Shown piece after piece: positions 17,895-25,267 of a DNA stretch of 51,974 bases (its first letter is position 1; each line of letters opens with the position of its first letter). Source of the DNA: Corallococcus terminator (GTDB taxonomy: Bacteria; Myxococcota; Myxococcia; Myxococcales; Myxococcaceae); contig NZ_RAVZ01000018.1 of assembly GCF_003611635.1 (NCBI RefSeq), positions 1 through 51,974 of the forward strand. The letters run 5' to 3'. Made by a program: the position numbers and the translations under genes. The notes under the pieces were generated by a model. It was not told where the DNA came from. It was given only the letters and a program-made list of their open reading frames with translations, and searched no databases.

Positions 17895-18623
17895 TCAGAC
17901 CGCGGTCCAACCGCCGTCGATGTCGATGACCTGTCCGGTGGCGTAGGAGCACGTCGCGAGGAAGTAGGCCGCGTCCGCCATATCGCGCACGGTGCCCGGA
18001 CGCTTGAGCGGGATGTTGCTCACGAGCGAGTCCATGAACGCGCCCAGTTGCTCGGGCGGAACGCCCCAGTCGATGGCCGTGTCGCGTGTCAGTCCCGGAG
18101 ACAGGACGTTGACGCGGATGCCCTTGGGCGCGAGTTCGACCGAAAGCGAGCGGCCCATGGCGTTGACCGCGCCGCACAGGCCCGCGCCTCCGGAGTAGTT
18201 CACCAGGGCGGCGTGTCCGGCGATGCCGGAGCAGAGGATGATGGCGCTGCCCGCGGCCATCTTCGGCACCGCGTAATGGCAGGCGGAGAGCTGGCCGAAG
18301 AACCGGTCGCTGAAGAGGTCCCTCCACGCCTTCGAAGGCACGGTCTCCACCGCTCCGAACACGGCGCCCCCGGCGCACGTCACCAACAGGTCCACGCGCG
18401 GCACGGAATCAATGAGCCGCTTCACCTGCGCGTCGTCGCCCACGTCCGTGACCACCCCCCGGACGCCATGCCCCAACTGCGCCGCCGCGTCCTCCAGACG
18501 TTGCTGGCGGCGTCCGGCGATGACCACCTCCGCGCCTTCGTTCGCGAAGCGCTCCGCGATCGCCAGACCGATTCCCGTGCCACCGCCCGTGATGACCGCG
18601 ATCTTCCCGTCCAATGCTCCCAC
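17895..18623 (-). CDS. SDR-fold protein lacking the catalytic lysine
   Basis: 242 residues from the GTG at 18623, which follows ACAGGAGG at ideal spacing. The cofactor motif TGGGTGIG (residues 12-19) is intact, and NNAG is replaced by TCAG. The active-site region reads NYSGGAG: Tyr143 is present but the position of the YxxxK lysine (147) is Ala. Ser132 lies in CSGIAG. The C-terminus (GQVIDIDGGW) is typical of classical SDRs. In known members the lysine lowers the tyrosine pKa, so this protein is either catalytically weak, uses another residue, or binds a nucleotide without turnover. No operon partner is evident. Confidence 0.88.
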   Translation of the reverse strand: MGALDGKIAVITGGGTGIGLAIAERFANEGAEVVIAGRRQQRLEDAAAQLGHGVRGVVTDVGDDAQVKRLIDSVPRVDLLVTCAGGAVFGAVETVPSKAWRDLFSDRFFGQLSACHYAVPKMAAGSAIILCSGIAGHAALVNYSGGAGLCGAVNAMGRSLSVELAPKGIRVNVLSPGLTRDTAIDWGVPPEQLGAFMDSLVSNIPLKRPGTVRDMADAAYFLATCSYATGQVIDIDGGWTAV

Positions 18624-18723
18624 CGCTGCCTCCTGTGAAAGGAAAACACTGACAGCAAAGCACGACAGTCCCAGCGGACACAGCGGGTTTGCCTTCACCC
18701 CGGCGCAATCCCAGGCGTCGCAC

Positions 18724-18738
18724 GGCATGCGGGATGCA
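18724..18738 (+). promoter_or_regulatory. Weak sigma-54-like element upstream of the exported protein gene at 18783
   Basis: GGCATG and ATGCA are placed so that GG and GC are 12 bases apart, the spacing required for sigma-54, but both elements deviate from TGGCAC/TTGCA. It lies about 45 bases before the start codon. Confidence 0.25.
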
Positions 18739-18782
18739 ATCACTGTCCCATGCAGTGCCCCCCTCTCCACGGAGCAACGCTC

Positions 18783-19580
18783 ATGGCCATGCGATGGAAG
18801 AACCGCGGTTCAATCGTTCGTAACGCACTCGGACTCGGACTGGGAGTCGGAATCCTGCTCGCCGCGACGCCGGGCATCGCCAGCGACGCGAAGGGCGAGG
18901 GCTGCGCGTGGTTCTCCGGCATCGAGCACTGCCCGCTGGAGGCCTCGGAGCTGTACGCCACGGACAAGGGGCTCGTGGTCAAGAGCACGGATGGCAAGCA
19001 GAGTGGCGTGAGCATCGACCTGAAGGACGCCTCGGGTTGGGATGCCTGGCTGAGCCCGCTGGAGCCGGACTGGGACAGCCAGATGGTGCTGACCTTCACC
19101 GGGACCCAGCCGGACGGGGCCCCGGAGCTGCTCGAGCGGGTGATCGTCGCGCGCTCCAAGGAGGAGGACCTGGGCGCCCTCTACGTGGACCCCTCGGTCC
19201 ACGGTGCATCCACCTACACCGTGAGGGGCTACAACGGCGGGAAGCTGGCCTTCGAACGCTTCGGTGTGAAGCCCGTCCAGGAGAACCTCGCGGGTCCGGG
19301 CGGTAGCGCGCAGGCCTCCCGGCTGGTGGCCTTCCCCGGCAAGTTCAGCAGCGGCCACAGTGTCATCGAGGGCCCCAATGGGGAGACGTGCACGCCGGGC
19401 CTGGATTTTCCGAACCCCCGCCCCGTCCGCTTCCCCGACCGCACCTTCTCGGTCGCGGTGGACCTCGTCACCGTCCAGCCCGAGGGCGTCGCGCTCAAGT
19501 CCCGCACGCTGCGTGAAGTGACCCTCCAGGGTGTCGGCCTGGAGAGCTTCACCCTCCAGAAGGAAGTGCGCACGCCCTGA
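18783..19580 (+). CDS. Exported protein of unknown function
   Basis: 265 residues from the ATG at 18783 (GGAG nine bases upstream; a second ATG at 18789 is also possible). The N-terminus is basic then hydrophobic (ALGLGLGVGILLAATPGIASDA), a signal peptide with an ASDA-like cleavage site. The mature protein is beta-rich with three cysteines, including a close Cys pair near its start (GCAWFSGIEHCPLE). No catalytic motif or family is recognised. The following gene also encodes a small exported protein with a similar layout, but it has its own upstream region. Confidence 0.78.
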   Translation: MAMRWKNRGSIVRNALGLGLGVGILLAATPGIASDAKGEGCAWFSGIEHCPLEASELYATDKGLVVKSTDGKQSGVSIDLKDASGWDAWLSPLEPDWDSQMVLTFTGTQPDGAPELLERVIVARSKEEDLGALYVDPSVHGASTYTVRGYNGGKLAFERFGVKPVQENLAGPGGSAQASRLVAFPGKFSSGHSVIEGPNGETCTPGLDFPNPRPVRFPDRTFSVAVDLVTVQPEGVALKSRTLREVTLQGVGLESFTLQKEVRTP

Positions 19581-19718
19581 TGTCTGTCATGGTGCCGGAT
19601 TCAGGGCCTTCCGCATGTAGCGGGATGCGCTACGAATCCGGCGCTGTGTGTGGCCATTCCTGTCACAGCCTGCCGGCCCCGGAAGCGGCTTCGTCTGGGG
19701 CGGGCTCCTGAGCTGCGA

Positions 19719-19735
19719 TTGGCACCTGGGATGCA
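19719..19735 (+). promoter_or_regulatory. Sigma-54-type promoter of the exported protein gene at 19819
   Basis: TTGGCACC (19719-19726) followed by ATGCA (19731-19735) gives GG and GC exactly 12 bases apart. The -24 element is essentially consensus and the -12 differs from TTGCA by one base. It lies about 85 bases before the start codon, in a region with no gene. Confidence 0.55.
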
Positions 19736-19818
19736 CCGGTCACGAAACGACGAGTGGCGTTCCCGTGTCCCCCACGGGAACGCCTTTCCCTCCTCGTCAT
19801 TTCCCAGAAGGTGCCCCC

Positions 19819-20475
19819 ATGACTCGAAAGTTCGTCCAGGCTTTCTCCCTTGTCGCGGCGCTGGTCCTGACCTCCACCACGGCGGTCGCGGGTGAGCGAC
19901 TGGCGGCGTACCTGCCGCGCCTCGACGCCCCGAAGGCTCCCACGCTGGAGTGCACGGACCCCCGGGCCCAGTTGCATGAAGCGGCCAAGAAGGCCGGCGT
20001 GGACATCAACCCGGAAGAGACCGTCACCGTGTCGAAGGACGGCCTGACGTTCGCAGGCAGCAGCATCGCCGGCTTCGAGCAGGTCCCCGCCTCCGCGCTG
20101 CCCGAAGGCGTGGACTTCGGCTTCACCTTCCTGGACGCGCCGCAGGCGGGCATCCCCGCCGGCTACTACAAGCTGCGCGCGCGTGCGGCCGCCGAGGACA
20201 TCCAGGTGGGCGAGTACCGCGGCGAGGTGGACGTCATCGACGCGTCCGGCAAGGCCGTGGCCCGTCTGCCCGCGACGATGCAGACCTCCTCCGTGGAAGT
20301 GCCGAAGCCGCTGCCCTTCGCGCGCACCACGGTGGACGCGCAGTTCCGGCAGACGAACTTCATCGGTGGGCGGCCTGATCAGCTCTCCCGCTACCACCAC
20401 ACGCTGATCATCATCTACCACTGCCCCAACGGCACGACGTTCATCATCTTCCTCGACTACTGGGATTGGTACTGA
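19819..20475 (+). CDS. Exported protein with an aromatic, hydrophobic C-terminal tail
   Basis: 218 residues from the ATG at 19819, preceded by AAGGTG. A signal peptide (AFSLVAALVLTSTTAVAGE) is clear. The mature part has two cysteines and beta-rich segments (VDFGFTFLDAPQAGIPAGYYKLRARA). The last 30 residues are unusual: HHTLIIIYHC, then TTFIIFLDYWDWY, with His/Tyr/Trp-rich polar-aromatic alternation ending at the stop. No family is recognised. An aromatic terminal residue is typical of outer-membrane or autotransported proteins, but a barrel is not evident. A sigma-54-like promoter lies upstream and a terminator-like hairpin downstream. Confidence 0.78.
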   Translation: MTRKFVQAFSLVAALVLTSTTAVAGERLAAYLPRLDAPKAPTLECTDPRAQLHEAAKKAGVDINPEETVTVSKDGLTFAGSSIAGFEQVPASALPEGVDFGFTFLDAPQAGIPAGYYKLRARAAAEDIQVGEYRGEVDVIDASGKAVARLPATMQTSSVEVPKPLPFARTTVDAQFRQTNFIGGRPDQLSRYHHTLIIIYHCPNGTTFIIFLDYWDWY

Positions 20476-20510
20476 GCCGCCCGTCGTGGACCGTCTGAAT
20501 GAGTGAACCC

Positions 20511-20549
20511 CGGCCCCGGAAGCGCGAATCCCACGCGCCTTCGGGGCCG
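20511..20549. terminator. Hairpin between convergent genes
   Basis: CGGCCCCG (20511-20518) pairs with CGGGGCCG (20542-20549), with further GCGCG/CGCGC pairing inside, between the stop at 20475 and the convergent stop at 20572. No T tract. Confidence 0.55.
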
Positions 20550-20571
20550 AGGTGTTTCCAGTCCCGTCACA

Positions 20572-22269
20572 TCACGGCTCCGGTTTCAACAGCTCGCGCA
20601 GGCGCGCGGACTTGTCCGCGCTCCATCCCTCCGGCCGCAGCAGCGCGACCCAGCCATCCACGTGCTCGCCGGTGTACACGTGGCCGTAGCCCGGAGGCAC
20701 CTTCATGCCCAGGGGCAGGTCGGCCGTCACCTGCCAGAACGTGACGAAGGGGATCCACACCATCGCGCCCAGCACGTCCGGGCCCCGGGGCTCGCGCAGC
20801 CAGTCCGGCCGCTTCACCATGAGACCGGGGCTCCACCAGATGATGGGGTCGGAAGGGTGGAGGAGGTACAGCACCCGGGAGGGGCCCCACGGTGTGTCCG
20901 CCGGTGGGATGGCCTCGCCCGGCCGCCGGCTGAAGCGCACGGTGCGGCCGTCGCGGTAGACGGGCTCCACCTCCGGGCTGCCAGCGTCTCGGTGGTCGGT
21001 GAACTCGCGAAACAGCGTGTTGAAGTGGGGCGGTCCCACGAACAGCGCCCCGTCGGTGCGGTTGGCCAGGTCGCGCTCGCCGCTGAACGCCGTCTCCCCG
21101 CCGTAGGAGCCCAGGCTCTCGCCGAACACCCTCAGTTGTGGACGCTGGCCTTCGGGAAGCCTGGACCAGCGCTCGTACACCGCATCGAAGAGCGCGCGGC
21201 CCTCCTCGCGCGCCTTCTTCTGGTCCACCAGCACGGAGAGCCACGACCACAGGTGTGAGTACTGCGTGGCGACAATGGCGGAGTCACCCGCCGTCACATA
21301 CTCGAAGGCGCTCGCGGCCTCGGGCACCACCCAACCGCTGCCCGTGGTGGTGACGACCAGCAGGTGCGCGCGCTGGAAGCCGCCGGTTCGTTCCAGCTCC
21401 CGTACCGCCAGCTCGGCGCGGCCCTCCGCATCCTCCGCGGACGCATGGCCCGCGTACACGCGGATGGGCTCCTTCGCATCCGCGCCGCTGAACGCGGAGA
21501 GCTCGTCCACGGTGGGGCCGCGTCCCACGAAGTTGCGTCCCTCCCGTCCCAATGACTCCCACTCCACCAGCGAACCAGGACCGCCGGAGCGCAGCGCGGT
21601 GCGGGGAACGACGACGCCCTCGTCGGTCGTCGTGTCCTGCAAGGCCAGGGTGCGGTCCGCCATGGAGATGAGGCCGTCCTTCATCAGGCCGCTGGCCACC
21701 AGGAACGTGAGGGCCACCACCGCCAGGACACTCATCGCCTGGGCAGCGCGAGGCCCGATGTGGCGCGACAGTCGCGTGGCCAGCCCGCGATACCCCGCGC
21801 GCAGGCCCCGACCCACGAAGAGCAGCAGGAAGAACACGACCGCCGCGATGAGGGGCGCGAACAGGTAGCCCACGCCGCCTGGATGGGACATCCCCATGAG
21901 CTCCCGGAGGTGCCTTTGCCATTGCCAGCCCAGCAACAGCGCGGCAACCAGCGCCACGCCGCCCGCCACGAAGAAGCCCTGCCACGCGCGACGGCGCGGT
22001 GTCCTCGCGGGACGATCGGCGAACTCGCGCCACAGCCAGGCGCCCATCACCCCCAGCCCGTAACCGATGGCCGCGCTGACACCGCTGACGAAGCCCTGGA
22101 AGGGCCCGGTGCGCGGCAGCAGGGAAGGGGTAAAGGACAGACATGCGAAGAGGAGCGCGACCCATGCGCCCGGTAGCGTGCCGTGGAGCCACCGGGGCGC
22201 GGCGCGAGTGCCCTGCCAGACACCCCGTGCCGGTGCCATCCGCGCATCGCGGGTGAGAAGGCGCTCCAT
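20572..22269 (-). CDS. Membrane alpha/beta-hydrolase (Abhydrolase_9 type)
   Basis: 565 residues from the ATG at 22269. The N-terminal third has about five transmembrane helices (ALLFACLSFTPSLLP; VAALLLGWQW; PLIAAVVFFLLLFVGRG; SVLAVVALTFLVASG). The C-terminal domain carries FGESLGSYGGE, the nucleophile elbow of the Abhydrolase_9 family, and a late tail with HVDGW. RTGGFQR and VVTTTGSGWVVP lie in the connecting part. The substrate is unknown; such proteins are predicted inner-membrane lipases or esterases facing the cell exterior. An ATG at 22239 is an alternative start. Divergent from the PLD gene cluster, with 208 bases between the two start codons. Confidence 0.85.
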   Translation of the reverse strand: MERLLTRDARMAPARGVWQGTRAAPRWLHGTLPGAWVALLFACLSFTPSLLPRTGPFQGFVSGVSAAIGYGLGVMGAWLWREFADRPARTPRRRAWQGFFVAGGVALVAALLLGWQWQRHLRELMGMSHPGGVGYLFAPLIAAVVFFLLLFVGRGLRAGYRGLATRLSRHIGPRAAQAMSVLAVVALTFLVASGLMKDGLISMADRTLALQDTTTDEGVVVPRTALRSGGPGSLVEWESLGREGRNFVGRGPTVDELSAFSGADAKEPIRVYAGHASAEDAEGRAELAVRELERTGGFQRAHLLVVTTTGSGWVVPEAASAFEYVTAGDSAIVATQYSHLWSWLSVLVDQKKAREEGRALFDAVYERWSRLPEGQRPQLRVFGESLGSYGGETAFSGERDLANRTDGALFVGPPHFNTLFREFTDHRDAGSPEVEPVYRDGRTVRFSRRPGEAIPPADTPWGPSRVLYLLHPSDPIIWWSPGLMVKRPDWLREPRGPDVLGAMVWIPFVTFWQVTADLPLGMKVPPGYGHVYTGEHVDGWVALLRPEGWSADKSARLRELLKPEP

Positions 22270-22477
22270 GCGAACCCCCGAAGGAGAATCTCCGCGCCCG
22301 GGTGCCTGCTCCGCCCCCAAGGCGCACACCAGAGGGTAGGACCTCGGTCCACGCACGGCAGCGGACGCTCGGCACGCTCGCAGGCCGGTGCGGGCCTGGG
22401 TGCCCCGCGGGGCCGGGCAGGGAAGCCTCCTCCGGGCCGTCTCTTGAAGCCTCCTGAGCGCCTCCCAGATTCCCTTC

Positions 22478-22744
22478 ATGGAACTCCTGGTGGTCCCCCT
22501 CCAACCCCGCTTCGAACAGCTCCTCAGGGAACAGTTGCGTCGGCTGGCGACGACGATGACGCGCGAGCAGTTGGTCCAGCTCCGGTTGGAGCAACTGTAT
22601 GACTGGGAGAAGGTGGAGGACCCCGTCACGCGCCGCTTCTTCCGTGCTTCCACCCTGGTGTGGACCCCTGAGGAATTGAAGGCACTCGTCGAGGCCACCC
22701 TGAGTGCGTACCTGCCCGAAGACGGACGGGAGGGGGTCCACTGA
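22478..22744 (+). CDS. Small helical protein, first gene of the PLD cluster
   Basis: 88 residues, no signal peptide. Charged and helical (FEQLLREQLRRLATTM; EQLVQLRLEQLYDWEKV), with a C-terminal helix after TPEELKALVEATLSAYL. No family recognised. Its stop overlaps the next start (TGATG at 22742-22746), so the pair is coupled. Its small size and position as the leader of a nuclease-like cluster suggest an accessory or regulatory subunit, but this is inference. Confidence 0.7.
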   Translation: MELLVVPLQPRFEQLLREQLRRLATTMTREQLVQLRLEQLYDWEKVEDPVTRRFFRASTLVWTPEELKALVEATLSAYLPEDGREGVH

Positions 22745-22947
22745 TGGGCTATCCCAACCTCGGCAACTACGCGGACATGCTCCACCTGGACCCGGAGTTC
22801 GACCCCAACGCCCTGCCAGGCGACGGCACGTCCATCGACCTGTTCGACTTCGGCGACCCCTACGCGCCCACCAGCCCGGAGGACCAGGCACGGCTGGATT
22901 TCGAACGGATGCTCCAACTGCTGCTCGATGAAGCAGGCAGCATGTAG
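22744..22947 (+). CDS. Very acidic small protein, second gene of the PLD cluster
   Basis: 67 residues with roughly a fifth Asp/Glu and only two Arg, so strongly negative. The sequence has an extended acidic, Pro-containing first half (DPEFDPNALPGDGTSIDLFDFGDPY) and a C-terminal helix (LDFERMLQLLLDEAG). No family recognised. It is coupled to both neighbours. Acidic small proteins next to nucleases sometimes mimic DNA or act as inhibitors; nothing in the sequence proves that here. Confidence 0.65.
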   Translation: MGYPNLGNYADMLHLDPEFDPNALPGDGTSIDLFDFGDPYAPTSPEDQARLDFERMLQLLLDEAGSM

Positions 22948-22961
22948 CGAGGAAGTCCCCC

Positions 22962-23255
22962 ATGCCCATGCCCCCTGCATACGAACGGCTGGAAGCCATC
23001 GAGGACCTGCTGGAGGAGCACCGCCTGCTCATCCACGAACAGCTCGCGACGCTCTCCTGGCAGGAGGTGGCGCTGGTCTTCCAGGCCGAACAGGCCGCGA
23101 AGGCGAAGACCCCGTCGGAGAAGGAGGCGGCGCCACGGGTCTCCCTGGCGCTGGCGGCGTACCAGGACTTCACGCGCCGGTTGCTCCTCACCTACCGCCA
23201 CTATGAGCAGGGATTGCGGGAGCGGCTGGCGGCCCTGACCCCGGAGGCGCCATGA
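22962..23255 (+). CDS. Small helical protein, third gene of the PLD cluster
   Basis: 97 residues from the ATG at 22962 after GAGGAAG; an ATG six bases later is an alternative. It is almost entirely helical and charged (YERLEAIEDLLEEHRLLIHEQL; FQAEQAAKAKTPSEKEAA; DFTRRLLLTYRHYEQGLRERL), likely a coiled coil or helical bundle. Its stop overlaps the next start by ATGA. No family recognised. Confidence 0.68.
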   Translation: MPMPPAYERLEAIEDLLEEHRLLIHEQLATLSWQEVALVFQAEQAAKAKTPSEKEAAPRVSLALAAYQDFTRRLLLTYRHYEQGLRERLAALTPEAP

Positions 23256-23776
23256 ACTTCGAGGCCTTTCCCGTGTCTGAAGGCATGCTGCTCCACGACG
23301 GGGACTATGCGCCCTTCGCGGCGAGCTGGTTCGCGCTGGCGCGCAAGCGGCTCTGGGTGTCTGTCTTCATCATCGACACGCGGGTGTTGAAGGATCCGCT
23401 GCGGTCGGTGCGGGGCCTGGTGGAGCAACTGGCCCAGGCGCGGTGGCGCAACGTGGACGTGCGGGTGCTGGTGGGGGTGTCGGACACGCCGGAGGTCCAC
23501 ATCGCCAACACCACCTCCGCGCTCTACATGCGGGAGCTGGGCCTGCCGGTGCGGCTCTTCCACTCCGAACGTCACGTGAGCACCCACAGCAAGTTCGTCA
23601 TCGTGGATGACCGGGTGTTGCTGGGCAGTCACAACTGGACGCACTCCGCCTTCCACGTGAGCCATGAGGATTCCCTGGCGGTGAACTCGCCGCAGCTCGC
23701 GATGGGGCTGGGGCGGGACTTCGATCGGCTCTGGGCCGAGGGCGCGCGGAAATCGGAGGCAGCCCATGCGTCCTGA
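23252..23776 (+). CDS. Single-HKD phospholipase-D-like protein (short form)
   Basis: 174 residues, cytoplasmic. One HKD motif: His112, Lys114, Asp119 (THSKFVIVDD), followed by GSHNWT (Gly125, Ser126, Asn128), as in the phospholipase D superfamily. PLD-fold enzymes with a single HKD, such as Nuc and BfiI, work as dimers that bring two motifs together (known). Members cleave nucleic acids or phospholipids; the lack of a signal peptide and the DNA-binding partner next door favour a nucleic-acid substrate. It overlaps the upstream gene by ATGA and the downstream gene by 11 bases, so the levels of the two PLD proteins are probably matched. Confidence 0.85.
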   Translation: MNFEAFPVSEGMLLHDGDYAPFAASWFALARKRLWVSVFIIDTRVLKDPLRSVRGLVEQLAQARWRNVDVRVLVGVSDTPEVHIANTTSALYMRELGLPVRLFHSERHVSTHSKFVIVDDRVLLGSHNWTHSAFHVSHEDSLAVNSPQLAMGLGRDFDRLWAEGARKSEAAHAS

Positions 23777-25100
23777 GTGGTTCGTGCCAATGGTGCGTGG
23801 CTGGTCGGAGCAGGTGCGGTGGGAGCCGGGCGAGCTGGAGCGGGCCACCGGGCTGCTGGTGGAGCTCAGCCGCGCGCAGGGCGGGGAGCTTGTCTTGGAT
23901 GAGGCGCCCGGCGAGGACGTCGCGCGCCAGTTCGCCCTGCGCCGCGCCCGGGAGGTGCTGCAACGGCGGATGAACCGTTACGTCCGTGCGCTGGAGGCAG
24001 GTGCCGCGTCCGCCCGCTACAGCAGGCCCGTGCGCGAGGAGGCCGACACGCCGGCGCTGCCCTTCGTGACTCCGCATGAGTGGGTGGACGTCCTGGAGGT
24101 GAACGCGGCCAGCGCGGAGGAACTGGAAGGACTGCCGGGGCTCGGGCGGGTGCTGGCGGAGCGCATCGTGCGCTACCGCCGAGCGCATGGCCCCTTCCTC
24201 ACGCTGGAGTCCCTGCTGCGGGTGGAGGGCCTGGGCGTGAAGGGGCTGGAGCAGCTTCGCGGGCGGATCCTCCTGGAGGAGCGTCCGCCGGTGTTCCGGA
24301 GCGAGGCGCTGGAGGCGTTCATCCAGGAGCCCTCCTTCGCCCGGTACGTGCAATGGGTGGCCGCCAGCGGAGGCTCGTTCATGTGGCGCCACGCGCGGGG
24401 ACAGGGCCCGGTGGCGCAGGTGCTGATGGAGCTGGAAGAGGCCCTGCGGGATGCGCGGGAGCATCCCTATGGAGTGGCAAGGCGTCTGGGGGCCACGCGG
24501 GCGAGCGTGGCGCGGACCGAACAGGAGCGGCTGGAGCAGGCCCGCGTCCACGCCGAGGAAGCCTCCGGCGCGGTCCGGACGGGTGTGCTGTTGAGGCACG
24601 GCCAGTACCCGGAGTTCGTGGAGCAACTGCTCTCAGGGGCGGCGCGCTCCGTGCGGGTCGTCCTCTTCTTCTTCCGGTACGTGGATGCGAAATACCCCAC
24701 GCATGGCCTGTTGCAACAGCTCATCGCGGCGCATGAGCGCGGCGTGGACGTCAAGGTCATCCTGGACCAGGACGCGAAGGGGGATGTCTATCATTCCCGC
24801 ATCATCAACCAGCCGGCCTTCCAGGCACTGACGGCCCGGAAGGTGCCGGTGCGCTACGATACTGTGAGCCGGCTCACGCACTCCAAGCTGGTGCTGGTGG
24901 ATGACAGGCACCTGGTGATGGGCAGCCACAACTGGACGTTGAGCTCGTTCACCCGCTACGACGAGGCGAGCCTGTACCTGGACTCGGAGCCGCTGGGCGC
25001 GCGGCTCGAAGAGCGCTTCCGGGCGCTGTGGACGGAGAAGGCGGAGCGGGAAGCCGCTGTCTCCCCCATGGCCGCTGAGTCCGCGGTGGCTGAACCCTGA
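23766..25100 (+). CDS. PLD-like protein with ComEA-type helix-hairpin-helix domain
   Basis: 444 residues. Residues 110-170 form two helix-hairpin-helix motifs of the ComEA type (EVNAASAEELEGLPGLG, then FLTLESLLRVEGLGVKG), which bind DNA non-specifically in known proteins. The C-terminal domain, from about residue 275, has one HKD: His372, Lys374, Asp379 (THSKLVLVDD) and GSHNW (386-390). It resembles the 174-residue neighbour closely around this motif. Residues 1-100 and 175-265 are helical with no recognised family. No signal peptide, so unlike true ComEA it is not surface-exposed. Inference: a DNA-bound nuclease or end-processing enzyme that may pair with the short PLD protein. Confidence 0.85.
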   Translation: MRPEWFVPMVRGWSEQVRWEPGELERATGLLVELSRAQGGELVLDEAPGEDVARQFALRRAREVLQRRMNRYVRALEAGAASARYSRPVREEADTPALPFVTPHEWVDVLEVNAASAEELEGLPGLGRVLAERIVRYRRAHGPFLTLESLLRVEGLGVKGLEQLRGRILLEERPPVFRSEALEAFIQEPSFARYVQWVAASGGSFMWRHARGQGPVAQVLMELEEALRDAREHPYGVARRLGATRASVARTEQERLEQARVHAEEASGAVRTGVLLRHGQYPEFVEQLLSGAARSVRVVLFFFRYVDAKYPTHGLLQQLIAAHERGVDVKVILDQDAKGDVYHSRIINQPAFQALTARKVPVRYDTVSRLTHSKLVLVDDRHLVMGSHNWTLSSFTRYDEASLYLDSEPLGARLEERFRALWTEKAEREAAVSPMAAESAVAEP

Positions 25101-25267
25101 AGCCACTTCCGGCGCAAGGATGCCAGCGGTGTTTGAAATCGATTGCGTCCGCGTCTACGCGCTGCCCTGAGCGGCGGGTCGCCCACCCTTAGGCTCCGGC
25201 CGCCGCCGCGAGCGTTGGCAGGGCCCCTGGGATGCACGCAGGCCCTCCGCCGGAGTAGACACGGGGG

